Numbered from the stretch's first letter, positions 44,361 to 52,639 are shown. The stretch: DNA of 64,000 nt from Flavobacterium hydrophilum (GCF_003202405.1 NZ_QJHL01000002.1:806001-870000); one strand, 5' to 3'. The notes: generated by a model from the sequence alone, not told the origin. Program-made: numbers and translations.

Positions 44361-44447
44361 AACCTCTGTTTTAGCCCTGATCGAAGTGACATCCTCTGAC
44401 TGCGGGGTTCGCAGGCAGAGATATAGCGTAGAGCAGGACAGGAGGTT
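44361..44447. repeat. REP-like stem-loop element between convergent genes
   Basis: Outer arms AACCTC (44361-44366) and GAGGTT (44442-44447) flank a GC-rich region relative to the surroundings (TGCGGGGTTCGCAGGCAGAG and so on). The motif AGCCCTGATCGAAGTG plus ATATAGCG resembles short repeats I recall from Flavobacterium genomes. Lies in the 140-base gap between the transpeptidase and glxA-like genes. Confidence 0.5.
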
Positions 44448-44478
44448 CTTGTGAAAATGATAATTTCTGCTCCTGAAA

Positions 44479-45444
44479 TTACTGAACCCTGAATTTCTCC
44501 CGATATTCAATTGGTTTCATGCCAACCATTTTATAAAATACTTTTCTAAATGCTTTTGGGTCGTTGTAACCCGTTTTTTCGATAATCTCTGAAATCGAAA
44601 GCTGGGTCTGTTCCAGGTATTTTTTTGAACTTTCAACTCTTATGTTTTGCAGATATTCGATGGGCGGAATTCCTGTCACTTGTTTGAATCTTCTTGTCAT
44701 ATTTCGTGTGCTTGTTGGAATATCTTTGGTGATTTCTTCTAAAGTTTCTATTGTACTGTATTCATTTTCAATTTTTTGCTGCAATCGGGCAACTAAACTG
44801 TCATTGTGTAAATGATTAGGTCTGAAAGTACTGAAATAGCTTTGTTTGTAACGGTTTAAGTCAATTGAAAATATTTTTGCAATTTGTACGGCAACTTCGT
44901 TTCCGCAATATTTCTGAACCAAAAGGATTAATAAATGAAACGTTGAGGTAGAGCCGCCGCTGGTGTATAAACTTCCATCTGCGGTTAAGGTTTCCTCTGA
45001 TTTTAGTTTAACCAAAGGAAAAGCTTTTGTAAACGCACTACAGGCATCAACGTGCGTGGTCGCCAGTTTTTCGTTAAGTAAGCCCGAAGCGGCAAATAAA
45101 AATGCACCGGTGCAAAAACTGGCCAGTTCGGCCCCGGATTGATGCTGTTTTTGAAGCCACGGAATAAATTTCCGATTCTTCTTAATCATTTCACTCATAT
45201 CATCGGTAGAAAAAGCCGGAATCAAAATGAGTTCTAAATTTTCGTCAGAATCCTCAATTGAATTCACTTCATAACCAAATAAATGTTTGTGATTGATTTG
45301 CTCATCCGATTGAAATAGCATTATTTCAAAAGGTTTTTCAGCTTCCTTACTTAATTTATTAGCTGTTTCAAAAACTTCTAAAATTGCAGCGATGCTTAAT
45401 AATTTATAGTCGTGAGGTACAATTAAACCTGTTTTCTTGCTCAT
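44479..45444 (-). CDS. GlxA-family transcriptional regulator (DJ-1/PfpI plus AraC-type HTH)
   Basis: A 321-residue regulator. The N-terminal half is a DJ-1/PfpI-like domain with a nucleophile-elbow Cys in ASFCTGAFLFAAS, thought to sense a ligand. The C-terminal part has two helix-turn-helix motifs of the AraC type (TSTRNMTRRFKQVTGIPP and IIEKTGYNDPKAFRKVFYK). GlxA-type regulators control nearby catabolic or detoxification genes. The VOC/SRPBCC cluster starts 130 bases away in the opposite direction, so it may regulate that cluster; this is inference. Confidence 0.9.
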   Translation of the reverse strand: MSKKTGLIVPHDYKLLSIAAILEVFETANKLSKEAEKPFEIMLFQSDEQINHKHLFGYEVNSIEDSDENLELILIPAFSTDDMSEMIKKNRKFIPWLQKQHQSGAELASFCTGAFLFAASGLLNEKLATTHVDACSAFTKAFPLVKLKSEETLTADGSLYTSGGSTSTFHLLILLVQKYCGNEVAVQIAKIFSIDLNRYKQSYFSTFRPNHLHNDSLVARLQQKIENEYSTIETLEEITKDIPTSTRNMTRRFKQVTGIPPIEYLQNIRVESSKKYLEQTQLSISEIIEKTGYNDPKAFRKVFYKMVGMKPIEYREKFRVQ

Positions 45445-45574
45445 GATTTTTCATTTTTCAATATTACGAAGATATGCATTTTGTCTTAAATGACCCTAAA
45501 GTTGACTTTTATTGTAGTTTAAAGCTGGTTTTGAAATTTTAAATTTGTTTTAAATAATTTGTAATTTTAATACT

Positions 45575-45985
45575 ATGAAAACAAAAATTTTCTTAAATCT
45601 TGCTGTAAAAGATTTAAATAAATCAATATCATTTTTTACACAGTTGGGTTTTTCGTTTGACCCAAAATTCACAAATGAACAAGGAACTTGCCTGATAATT
45701 GGTGAAAATATATTTGCAATGCTTTTGGTAGAAGAATTTTTTAAAACATTTACTCAAAAAGAGATTTGCAATACAACAACAAGTACAGAAATGATTGCCG
45801 CTATTTCTGTTGAAAGTAGAGACAAGGTGGATGAAATTATTACAGCAGTTGTTCAGGCTGGCGGTAAACTACACAATGAAGCTAAAGATTATGGATGGAT
45901 GTATCAAAGAGATTTTTTTGATTTAGACGGACATCACTGGGAGATTTTCTTTATGGATGAAAGCCAGATTCCGCAAGAAGGCTAA
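45575..45985 (+). CDS. VOC family protein (glyoxalase/bleomycin resistance fold)
   Basis: A 136-residue VOC domain with the start KTKIFLNLAVKDLNKSISFFTQLGFSF, the common beta-alpha-beta-beta-beta unit, and the end DFFDLDGHHWEIFFMDES. A metal-binding His and Glu set (GHHWEIF) is present. The substrate is unknown. It is the first of two closely related VOC genes in the cluster (the other at 47472-47879). ATG 45575 opens the cluster, divergent from the GlxA-type regulator. Confidence 0.85.
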   Translation: MKTKIFLNLAVKDLNKSISFFTQLGFSFDPKFTNEQGTCLIIGENIFAMLLVEEFFKTFTQKEICNTTTSTEMIAAISVESRDKVDEIITAVVQAGGKLHNEAKDYGWMYQRDFFDLDGHHWEIFFMDESQIPQEG

Positions 45986-46006
45986 TCTTTTAATTTAGAT
46001 ATTCAT

Positions 46007-46411
46007 ATGATAACAGTACAAACTATTGTGAATGCAATAATTGAAAAAGTTTGGGAATTCTGGACGAATCCAAAACATATTCAGAAATGGAACAATCCTA
46101 CTGATGACTGGCATACGCCAGCTGTAGAAAATGATGTGAAGGCCGGAGGTAAATTCAAATATACAATGGCAACAAAAAATGGAAGTATTTCTTTCGATTA
46201 TGAAGGAATTTATACTAAAGTCGACAAATTTTCAGTTATTGAATATCACCTTGTTGATAACAGGACAGGAAGTATTCGGTTTGAAATTCAGGGAGATAAG
46301 GTGAAAATTACAGAAATATTTGAACCTGAAAAGGCCCATCCTGCAAGTGAGCAAAAAGAATTCTGCCAAGGGGTTATTGATAATTTTAAAAAGTATACTG
46401 AAGCTAATTAA
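46007..46411 (+). CDS. SRPBCC (AHSA1-like) domain protein, copy 1
   Basis: A 134-residue AHSA1-type lipid-binding-fold protein with pattern ITVQTIVNAIIEKVWEFWTNPKH, ENDVKAGGKFKYTMATKNGS and ending CQGVIDNFKKYTEAN. About half its residues are shared with the SRPBCC protein at 46841-47245, so the two arose by duplication. Function unknown; the fold binds hydrophobic ligands. Its stop abuts the start of the DUF1801 gene. Confidence 0.85.
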   Translation: MITVQTIVNAIIEKVWEFWTNPKHIQKWNNPTDDWHTPAVENDVKAGGKFKYTMATKNGSISFDYEGIYTKVDKFSVIEYHLVDNRTGSIRFEIQGDKVKITEIFEPEKAHPASEQKEFCQGVIDNFKKYTEAN

Positions 46412-46819
46412 ATGGTAAAGCAATCAAATAAAAGCAGTGAAGTAACTGAGTTTTTAAATCAACTAAGTCATCCGTTCAGGAATGAGATTGAGGAATTGAG
46501 AGGTTACATTTTAGCATCAAATAAAGATCTGACTGAAAATATTAAATGGAATGCACCGAACTATTGCTTCGAAAACGAAGACAGGATGACCATGAGAATC
46601 CAGCCCATGACCACAAAAGTGCAACTGATTTTTCACAGAGGAGCAAAAAAACAAGAACAGCCAAAAGACAGATTGATTGCCAATATAAGTAAAATGCTAG
46701 TCTGGAAAGAAAACGACAGGGCCATCATAACTTTTAAAAATTTCCACGAGATTGAAAATGGAAAAGACGAGTTGGAGAAAATTATAAACGAATGGATAAA
46801 ACCAACGAAAAACAAGTAA
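46412..46819 (+). CDS. DUF1801 domain protein
   Basis: A 135-residue protein with DUF1801 markers: IEELRGYILASNKDLTENIKW near residue 25-45, then NAPNYCFENEDRMTMRIQPM and a C-terminal FKNFHEIENGKDELEKIINEWI. The family is often next to VOC and SRPBCC genes in Bacteroidota; its role is not known. It begins at the base following the preceding stop, so it is translationally linked. Confidence 0.8.
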   Translation: MVKQSNKSSEVTEFLNQLSHPFRNEIEELRGYILASNKDLTENIKWNAPNYCFENEDRMTMRIQPMTTKVQLIFHRGAKKQEQPKDRLIANISKMLVWKENDRAIITFKNFHEIENGKDELEKIINEWIKPTKNK

Positions 46820-46840
46820 AATTTTAAATAGAGAACTACA

Positions 46841-47245
46841 ATGATTACAGTAAAAGCAACAATCAAAGCATCAATAGAAAAAGTTTGGAATTTCTGGAAT
46901 TCTCCTGAACATATTACAAAATGGAGTTTTGCATCACCGGACTGGCATACTCCTTATGCAGAAAATGATTTGCGAGAAGGCGGAAAATTCAAATCGACTA
47001 TGGCAGCAAAAGACGGCAGTATGAGTTTTGATTTTGAAGGAGAATATATTTTGGTAAAACAAAACGAAGCAATTGAATACATTATGGCTGATGGAAGAAA
47101 AGTCGAAATTAGTTTCAATGAAATTCCAAACGGCGTAGAAATAATAGAGAGTTTTGATCCAGAAACACAAAATCCCGAAGAAATGCAGCGCGGAGGATGG
47201 CAGGCGATTCTGGATAATTTTAAAAATTACGCAGAAGCTAATTAG
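46841..47245 (+). CDS. SRPBCC (AHSA1-like) domain protein, copy 2
   Basis: A 134-residue paralogue of the gene at 46007, with matching blocks (IEKVWNFWNSPEHITKW, DWHTPYAENDLREGGKFK, AILDNFKNYAEAN). Ends 226 bases before the next VOC gene; the gap contains an inverted repeat at 47320-47382. Role unknown. Together with the first copy it suggests that the set was built by local duplication. Confidence 0.85.
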   Translation: MITVKATIKASIEKVWNFWNSPEHITKWSFASPDWHTPYAENDLREGGKFKSTMAAKDGSMSFDFEGEYILVKQNEAIEYIMADGRKVEISFNEIPNGVEIIESFDPETQNPEEMQRGGWQAILDNFKNYAEAN

Positions 47246-47319
47246 GTTCAAAGCTAGAGCTGGAGAAGGTTCAAAGATTAGCTTAAATTATATGTTTAAA
47301 AAAACATTTAAAAACTCAA

Positions 47320-47382
47320 TGTCAGGCTGAGCGGAGTTGAAGCCTTCGTTTTCATAAGCCTTCGACTCCGCTCAGGATGACA
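47320..47382. repeat. Inverted intergenic repeat (GAGCGGAGT-type)
   Basis: Arm 1 (47320-47342) contains GAGCGGAGTTGAAG; arm 2 (47360-47382) contains its near-complement CTTCGACTCCGCTC. Twenty of 23 positions match. This GAGCGGAGTCGAAG core is a widely scattered bacterial intergenic repeat, here forming a hairpin with a 17-base loop. Confidence 0.7.
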
Positions 47383-47471
47383 ATTGTAAAACTAAAGCCC
47401 AAAGTTAAATGAGCTTATATCACTTATATGGTAAAAAATAAATAAATATCTAACCAACAAAATTCAAAAAA

Positions 47472-47879
47472 ATGACAAAACAAATATGGTTGAATCTTCC
47501 TGTAAAGGATGTAGCAAAAGCGAAAGATTTTTTCTGGAAAATAGGTTTTTCGTTCAATGAGCAGCACGATACCCCAACTTCAACTTGTATGGTCGTAGGT
47601 GAAAGACATTTTGTAGTAATGCTTTTCGAAGAATCAGTCTTTACAGGTTTTTCACAAAACGGTATTGCAGATACTAATTCAAGTTCTGAGGTTTTGATTT
47701 CGATTGATGCTGAGAGCAGGGAAGAAGTAGATGAAATGGCTAAAAAAGTACAGGATGCCGGCGGAACTGTTTTTGCAGCTCCCGCAGAAAGTCAGGGCTG
47801 GATGTACGGTTGTGGTTTTGCAGATTTAGATGGCCATCGTTGGAATGTCTTATTTATGGATTTTAGTAAATTATCGTAA
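47472..47879 (+). CDS. VOC family protein (glyoxalase/bleomycin resistance fold), second copy
   Basis: A 135-residue VOC protein with a start similar to the gene at 45575 (KQIWLNLPVKDVAKAKDFFWKIGFSF) and the end CGFADLDGHRWNVLFMDFS. The two are clear paralogues. Function unknown. An SRPBCC gene begins 2 bases after its stop, repeating the VOC-SRPBCC order of the first part of the cluster. Confidence 0.85.
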   Translation: MTKQIWLNLPVKDVAKAKDFFWKIGFSFNEQHDTPTSTCMVVGERHFVVMLFEESVFTGFSQNGIADTNSSSEVLISIDAESREEVDEMAKKVQDAGGTVFAAPAESQGWMYGCGFADLDGHRWNVLFMDFSKLS

Positions 47880-47881
47880 TT

Positions 47882-48319
47882 ATGGAAACATTAGAATTTA
47901 AAATCAGAATCAAAGCGTCGCCGGAAAAAATCTGGTCTGTTTTATGGGATGATGAAACGTATAGAATATGGACAGGTGCTTTTTGCGAAGGTTCATATGC
48001 AGTAAGCGACTGGAATGAAGGTGATAAAATACATTTCATGTCTCCCAACGGAGAGGGAATGAACAGTATTATCGAAAAGAAAATTCCAAATGAATATATG
48101 GCTTTTAAGCATATTGGAGAAATAAAAGATTTTAAGGAACTGCCTCTTAACGAAGAAACCGAAAAATGGAGCGGTTATATGGAAACATACCGGCTAATTC
48201 CAGACGATGAGTTTACAGATTTGGTTTCGTATGTAGATGTAATCGAAAAACATATTGACTATTTTAAAGATGCTTTTCCAAAAGGTCTGGAATCAGTTAA
48301 GGAACTTTCGGAAAAATAA
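47882..48319 (+). CDS. SRPBCC domain protein, third type
   Basis: A 145-residue SRPBCC protein that differs from the two AHSA1-like copies: it starts LEFKIRIKASPEKIWSVLWDDETYR and ends with VEKHIDYFKDAFPKGLESVKEL-like helix. The middle SDWNEGDKIHFMSPNG and NEYMAFKHIGEI are typical of this subgroup. Function unknown; may bind a small hydrophobic molecule. Two bases after the VOC gene. Confidence 0.82.
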   Translation: METLEFKIRIKASPEKIWSVLWDDETYRIWTGAFCEGSYAVSDWNEGDKIHFMSPNGEGMNSIIEKKIPNEYMAFKHIGEIKDFKELPLNEETEKWSGYMETYRLIPDDEFTDLVSYVDVIEKHIDYFKDAFPKGLESVKELSEK

Positions 48320-48326
48320 AATAGCA

Positions 48327-48356
48327 AATGTCAATTGCAAAAAGCAATGTCAATTG
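48327..48356. repeat. Direct repeat of an 11-mer in the gap before the PhnB-like gene
   Basis: AATGTCAATTG occurs at 48327-48337 and again at 48346-48356, 19 bases apart. Possible regulatory site or trace of a dispersed repeat. Confidence 0.55.
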
Positions 48357-48394
48357 TAATCAGAATAAAAAATAAATAATAAAAATATCAAATC

Positions 48395-48841
48395 ATGGCG
48401 AAATCAGTAAATACCTATTTAATATTTAATGGAAATTGCGAAGAAGCATTTCTATTTTACAAATCCGTTTTTGGAGGAGAATTTCAATATATTGGAAAAT
48501 ATAAAGATGCACCTCCGGAGGACGGTGGTGAAGCGCTTTCAGAAGAAGATTCAAACCGCATTATGCATGTTTCACTTCCAATTGGCAACACAGTTTTAAT
48601 GGGAAGTGACAGCCATCCAAAATTTGGAGATGTAGGTTTTGGGGATAATTTTTCAATTTCGATCAGTGCAGAAAGTACTGAAGAAGCAGATACAATATTT
48701 GGCGGACTTACAGCTGGCGGAAGAGTGGATATGCCAATGCAGAAAACTTTTTGGAGTCCTTACTTCGGAATGCTAAAAGATAAATTTGGAGTAAACTGGA
48801 TGATAGATCTTGCCGAATGTGATGAAGACAATAAAAGTTAG
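48395..48841 (+). CDS. PhnB-type VOC family protein
   Basis: A 148-residue VOC protein of the PhnB group: VNTYLIFNGNCEEAFLFYKSVFGGEF is the usual beginning, followed by HVSLPIGNTVLMGSD and the end SPYFGMLKDKFGVNWMIDLAE. PhnB-like proteins are often annotated with methyltransferase names, but there is no methyltransferase domain. Function unknown. Last gene of the VOC/SRPBCC cluster, followed by a terminator at 48880-48905. Confidence 0.85.
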   Translation: MAKSVNTYLIFNGNCEEAFLFYKSVFGGEFQYIGKYKDAPPEDGGEALSEEDSNRIMHVSLPIGNTVLMGSDSHPKFGDVGFGDNFSISISAESTEEADTIFGGLTAGGRVDMPMQKTFWSPYFGMLKDKFGVNWMIDLAECDEDNKS

Positions 48842-48879
48842 GTTATTTTAATACCTGAACATAATTGTTAAATAACCTG

Positions 48880-48905
48880 AAAAAGCACATTGATTTGTGC
48901 TTTTT
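48880..48905 (+). terminator. Rho-independent terminator of the VOC/SRPBCC cluster
   Basis: 10-bp stem AAAAAGCACA/TGTGCTTTTT (48880-48889 and 48896-48905) with a 6-base loop; works in both directions. Confidence 0.85.
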
Positions 48906-48986
48906 CGTTATAAAAAAGAAACAATATACTTTTATATCAGCAATAGATTACCGATTTTTGTCGCTTCTTAAATCAACAAGGATAAA

Positions 48987-50216
48987 ATGGCAAAAGACGA
49001 TAAGGAAATTATTTTATTAAAAGTTTCAGGACACGACAAACCGGGTGTTACAGCGGGTTTAACCACAGTATTAGCAGCTTATGATGCTGTTATTTTAGAC
49101 ATAGGCCAGGCCGATATTCACGATACATTATCTTTAGGGATTTTATTCGAAATCGAAGCCGGCTCCAGTTCCGGACCTGTTTTAAAAGACCTTTTGTTTA
49201 AAGCTTACGAACTCGAAGTAAAAGTTAAATTCATTCCGATTTCCGTTGAAGATTATGAAACCTGGGTAAAATCACAATCCAATCAGCGTTACATCATTAA
49301 TATTTTAGGAGAAAAATTAACGGCCGTACAATTAGCTGCCGTAACTAAAATAATGACAGACCAAAACCTGAACATTAACTCCATTATCAGATTAACAGGA
49401 AGAACTTCTGTTGTTGAAAAAGAAGAGTATCCGCGTTCCTGCATCCAGTTATCCGTTACCGGCGAAATTGTAAACAAGATCGAAATGACTGCCAATTTTA
49501 TGGCAATTTCCAGAACCTTAGATGTTGATATTTCCTTTCAGGAAGACAATATTTACAGACGAAACAGACGTCTGGTTTGCTTCGATATGGATTCTACATT
49601 AATCCAGACAGAAGTAATCGATGAATTGGCCGAACTAAATGGAGTAGGCGAGCAAGTGCGTGCCATTACAGAATCTGCCATGAACGGCGAAATTGATTTC
49701 AACGAAAGTTTCAAAAAACGTATGGCTTTGCTGGAAGGTTTGAGCGAAGACGTTTTACAAAAAGTTGCTGAGAATCTGCCAATCACAAAAGGAGCACACC
49801 GTTTGATGAAAGCTTTAAAATATTACGGCTATAAAACTGCGATTCTATCTGGAGGATTCACTTATTTTGGAGAATACCTGCAAAAAGAACTGGGTATCGA
49901 TTATGTTCACGCTAATCAGTTAGAAATTAAAGATGGTAAATTAACCGGTAAATATATAGGTGACATCGTAGATGGTATCAAAAAAGCAGAATATCTAACT
50001 GCCATTGCCGAAAAAGAAGGAATCCACATCAACCAGACCATTGCGGTTGGAGACGGAGCAAACGATCTGCCAATGATCAACCTTGCCGGTCTAGGAATTG
50101 CTTTCCATGCCAAACCAAAAGTAAAAGAAAGCGCATCAAATTCAATTTCGAGTTTAGGTCTCGATGGCGTGTTGTATTTATTAGGATACCACGATCGATA
50201 TATTGATATGATGTAA
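48987..50216 (+). CDS. serB: Phosphoserine phosphatase
   Basis: A 409-residue enzyme ending the serine pathway. The N-terminal ~180 residues hold two ACT-type domains (DKPGVTAGLTTVLAAYDAV and the part around AVTKIMTDQNLNINSI). The HAD catalytic part starts at FDMDSTL, with nucleophile Asp200 and general acid Asp202; later motifs are LSGGFTYFGEYL and VGDGANDLPMI. Such ACT-SerB proteins are common in Bacteroidota and may be inhibited by serine. ATG 48987; terminator at 50296. Confidence 0.93.
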   Translation: MAKDDKEIILLKVSGHDKPGVTAGLTTVLAAYDAVILDIGQADIHDTLSLGILFEIEAGSSSGPVLKDLLFKAYELEVKVKFIPISVEDYETWVKSQSNQRYIINILGEKLTAVQLAAVTKIMTDQNLNINSIIRLTGRTSVVEKEEYPRSCIQLSVTGEIVNKIEMTANFMAISRTLDVDISFQEDNIYRRNRRLVCFDMDSTLIQTEVIDELAELNGVGEQVRAITESAMNGEIDFNESFKKRMALLEGLSEDVLQKVAENLPITKGAHRLMKALKYYGYKTAILSGGFTYFGEYLQKELGIDYVHANQLEIKDGKLTGKYIGDIVDGIKKAEYLTAIAEKEGIHINQTIAVGDGANDLPMINLAGLGIAFHAKPKVKESASNSISSLGLDGVLYLLGYHDRYIDMM

Positions 50217-50232
50217 ATAATAGAATAACACA

Positions 50233-50275
50233 ATGTTTGTCATTCTGAGGAACGAAGAATCTCCGCAAGTAACTC
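50233..50275. repeat. Intergenic repeat of the GTCATTCTGAGGAACGAAGAATC type
   Basis: GTCATTCTGAGGAACGAAGA at 50240-50259 is a motif I know from many bacterial intergenic repeats, here followed by CGCAAGTAACTCGACAA. It lies 24 bases after serB. Together with the following sections it fills a 335-base gap without a gene. Confidence 0.6.
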
Positions 50276-50295
50276 GACAATCAAAATAATAAAAA

Positions 50296-50328
50296 AACCT
50301 TAGTTAATCATTTGGCTAAGGTTTTTTT
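50296..50328 (+). terminator. Rho-independent terminator after serB
   Basis: 8-bp stem AACCTTAG/CTAAGGTT (50296-50303 and 50316-50323) with a 12-base loop and seven T residues. Confidence 0.85.
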
Positions 50329-50337
50329 ATGGGCATG

Positions 50338-50540
50338 TCCCGCCGAAAAAGCGGGTCGGGCTATCCGTTCTAATCTTTTTGTTTTTAAAGAAAAAACAAA
50401 AAGGATTTCCACTACTATCCCTCATGCGATTTAGTGGAATTAGCGTTTTTAAAACGATTAAATTGGCAGACAATTTTTGTGCTAGTGCAAACGTCTCGCC
50501 ATAAGGTTTCGAACACTTAGGCTGGGGCGCTCGCGCCAGC
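50338..50540. repeat. Structured repeat region with hairpins, related to the tig-clpP element
   Basis: Starts with a hairpin CCCGC/GCGGG (50339-50343, 50351-50355), goes on with GGGCTATCCGTT..TTTTTG..CAAAAAGGATTTCCACTACTATCC (50358-50421), which resembles the element at 41290-41430, and ends with a GC-rich hairpin (50521-50540). It is GC-richer than the surrounding genes, which may mark a mobile or dispersed element. Confidence 0.5.
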
Positions 50541-50551
50541 ATGTCGTTTTT

Positions 50552-51067
50552 TTATTCTTCGGAATATATAAAGTGTAGCGAACCAATTTTCATTCGCTTT
50601 TCAAATTTTTGTTTTTCAAAATATTGGTTTGTTGGAACATTTAATTCGATAGTATCTCTTTCTAGTTTTCTTTCAATTTCTATAGAATATTTATTTCCAA
50701 TTTTTTTGTTTTCTGGGAATTTCAATTTTGTAATTTTTCCTGACAATAAGTATTCTTTTTGAGGTCCAATATTTTTGTTTATAAGCATTAGTATTCCTTG
50801 GAATGAAGTAAATGTTATAATTGTCATTACTATAAATGTAAAAGTATTTCTCCAAATCGCTATCACTATAGTTGTTTTGTAGCCAAAACTTGAATGATAA
50901 GCATAATAAAGAGCAAAAATAATAGTCGGTATTGTACACCATTCAAACGTTGTTTTCATCGTTTGACTTACAGAAATAAAATCAACAGAATAAATTCCAT
51001 ATATGCCAAATATTAAAAAAAATATAAATGGAATAATTAGTTTAAAATCTTTCTTTGTAATTGTCAT
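50552..51067 (-). CDS. Membrane protein of unknown function
   Basis: A 171-residue protein with four probable transmembrane helices in the first 110 residues and a charged C-terminal domain (KIGNKYSIEIERKLERDTIE). No family is recognised. It lies alone between a repeat region and the GH3 gene and has unusually AT-rich codons, compatible with a recently gained or fast-evolving gene. ATG 51067. Confidence 0.55.
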   Translation of the reverse strand: MTITKKDFKLIIPFIFFLIFGIYGIYSVDFISVSQTMKTTFEWCTIPTIIFALYYAYHSSFGYKTTIVIAIWRNTFTFIVMTIITFTSFQGILMLINKNIGPQKEYLLSGKITKLKFPENKKIGNKYSIEIERKLERDTIELNVPTNQYFEKQKFEKRMKIGSLHFIYSEE

Positions 51068-51120
51068 ATTTTGACAAATCTTACTATTAATAGATATAAA
51101 AGTTTTATAGGCTTCAAAAC

Positions 51121-52629
51121 CTACATCTCCTTCAACTGCTCCAAATAATCCCTCTGATTTGAAAGCCTCGGAATCTTATGCTGTCCGCCTAATTTGTCTC
51201 TTTCCTTCAGCCAGTCATAAAATAAATTTTCTCTCGCAACATTAATCACCAAAGGATTTAAAGTCATATTGTTGTAGCGTTTCGCTTCGTAGTCAGAGTT
51301 TAAAGTCTGTAAAGTTTCATCAAGCACTTTTTGGAAAAGCCCAACATCAGCAGGTTTTTTCTTGAATTCAATCATCCATTCGTGTGCCCCTTTTTCTTTG
51401 TCCTGCATAAAAATTGGGGCAACGGTATAATCAATCACTTCGGTTTGAGTGATTTCGCAGGCTTTGGCAATCGCCTGATCAGTGTTTTCGACCATCAGTT
51501 CTTCGCCAAAAACATTGATATGATGTTTAGTTCTTCCTGTAACCCTTATTCTGTATGGATTCAATGATGTAAAACGAACTGTATCTCCAATTAAATAACG
51601 CCACAATCCGGAATTGGTAGTAATAACAATGGCGTAATTTTTATTCAGCTCCACATCTGCCAAACGAATCACTTTTGGATTTGGAGTATCAAAGGTGTCC
51701 ATCGGAATAAATTCGTAGAAAATGCCATAATCCAGCATCAGTAATAAATCACTGGAATTATTTAAATCCTGAATAGCAAAAAAGCCTTCAGAAGCATTGT
51801 AGATTTCGTAGTATTTAAAATCCTTGCTTGGAAGGATATTTTTGTATTGTTCTTTGTATGGAGAAAAACTCACACCACCATGGAAATAAACTTCCAGATT
51901 AGGCCATATTTCTAATAGATTTCCTTTTCCGGTATCTTCTAAAACGCGATTCATTAAAACCAGCATCCATGAAGGAACTCCGGCAAAACTCGTTACATTT
52001 TCGGTTTTGGTTTCATTGATGATGGCTGCAATTTTGCTTTCCCATTCGGTCATCAGTGAAGTTTTACTGCTGGGCGTACTGCTGAATTCAGCCCAAATAG
52101 GCATGTTTTCAATCAGGATCGCTGATAAATCTCCAAAGAAAGTATTATTGTTTTCGTAGATCTGGGAACTCCCTCCAAGGCGAAGACTTTTCCCTACGAA
52201 CAGCTGTGAATCTTCATTATTGTTCAAATACATACAAAGTAAATCTTTACTGCCTTTATAATGGCAATCTTCAAGAGCTTCATTGCTTACGGGAATAAAT
52301 TTACTTTTAGCGTTAGTAGTTCCGCTCGATTTTGCAAACCATTTTATAGGTGTTTCCCAAAAAACACCCTGTTCACCCTGACGGGTACGTTCAATTAAAG
52401 GCTGCAATTCCTCATATCCTGAAACCGGAACTCTTTCTGCAAAAGTTTTATAAGAGTTGATTGATGCAAAATCATATTGTTTTCCAATAATCGTATTTTC
52501 TGAAGCCGTCAATAAATTATGCAGTAGCTCTTCCTGAACTTCGTTTGGATATTTTAAAAAAAGTTCAATTTGATGTATTCTTTGTTTGAGAACCCAGGAA
52601 GCAAACGAATTTATTATGGATATAGGCAT
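51121..52629 (-). CDS. GH3 auxin-responsive promoter family protein
   Basis: A 502-residue member of the GH3 (acyl-adenylate-forming) family. Blocks AKSSGTTNAKSKFIPVS near residue 110-125 (ATP/AMP loop), YNASEGFFAIQD and GLWRYLIGDTVRFTSL, and GRTKHHINVFGEEL at the C-terminal hinge are the family signatures. Plant GH3 enzymes conjugate amino acids to plant hormones; bacterial members of unknown substrate are frequent in Bacteroidota. The gene is divergent from a DUF2797 gene, and both starts are preceded by the same 20-base sequence (52640-52659 and 52845-52864). Confidence 0.9.
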   Translation of the reverse strand: MPISIINSFASWVLKQRIHQIELFLKYPNEVQEELLHNLLTASENTIIGKQYDFASINSYKTFAERVPVSGYEELQPLIERTRQGEQGVFWETPIKWFAKSSGTTNAKSKFIPVSNEALEDCHYKGSKDLLCMYLNNNEDSQLFVGKSLRLGGSSQIYENNNTFFGDLSAILIENMPIWAEFSSTPSSKTSLMTEWESKIAAIINETKTENVTSFAGVPSWMLVLMNRVLEDTGKGNLLEIWPNLEVYFHGGVSFSPYKEQYKNILPSKDFKYYEIYNASEGFFAIQDLNNSSDLLLMLDYGIFYEFIPMDTFDTPNPKVIRLADVELNKNYAIVITTNSGLWRYLIGDTVRFTSLNPYRIRVTGRTKHHINVFGEELMVENTDQAIAKACEITQTEVIDYTVAPIFMQDKEKGAHEWMIEFKKKPADVGLFQKVLDETLQTLNSDYEAKRYNNMTLNPLVINVARENLFYDWLKERDKLGGQHKIPRLSNQRDYLEQLKEM

Positions 52630-52639
52630 GTGGAATTTT

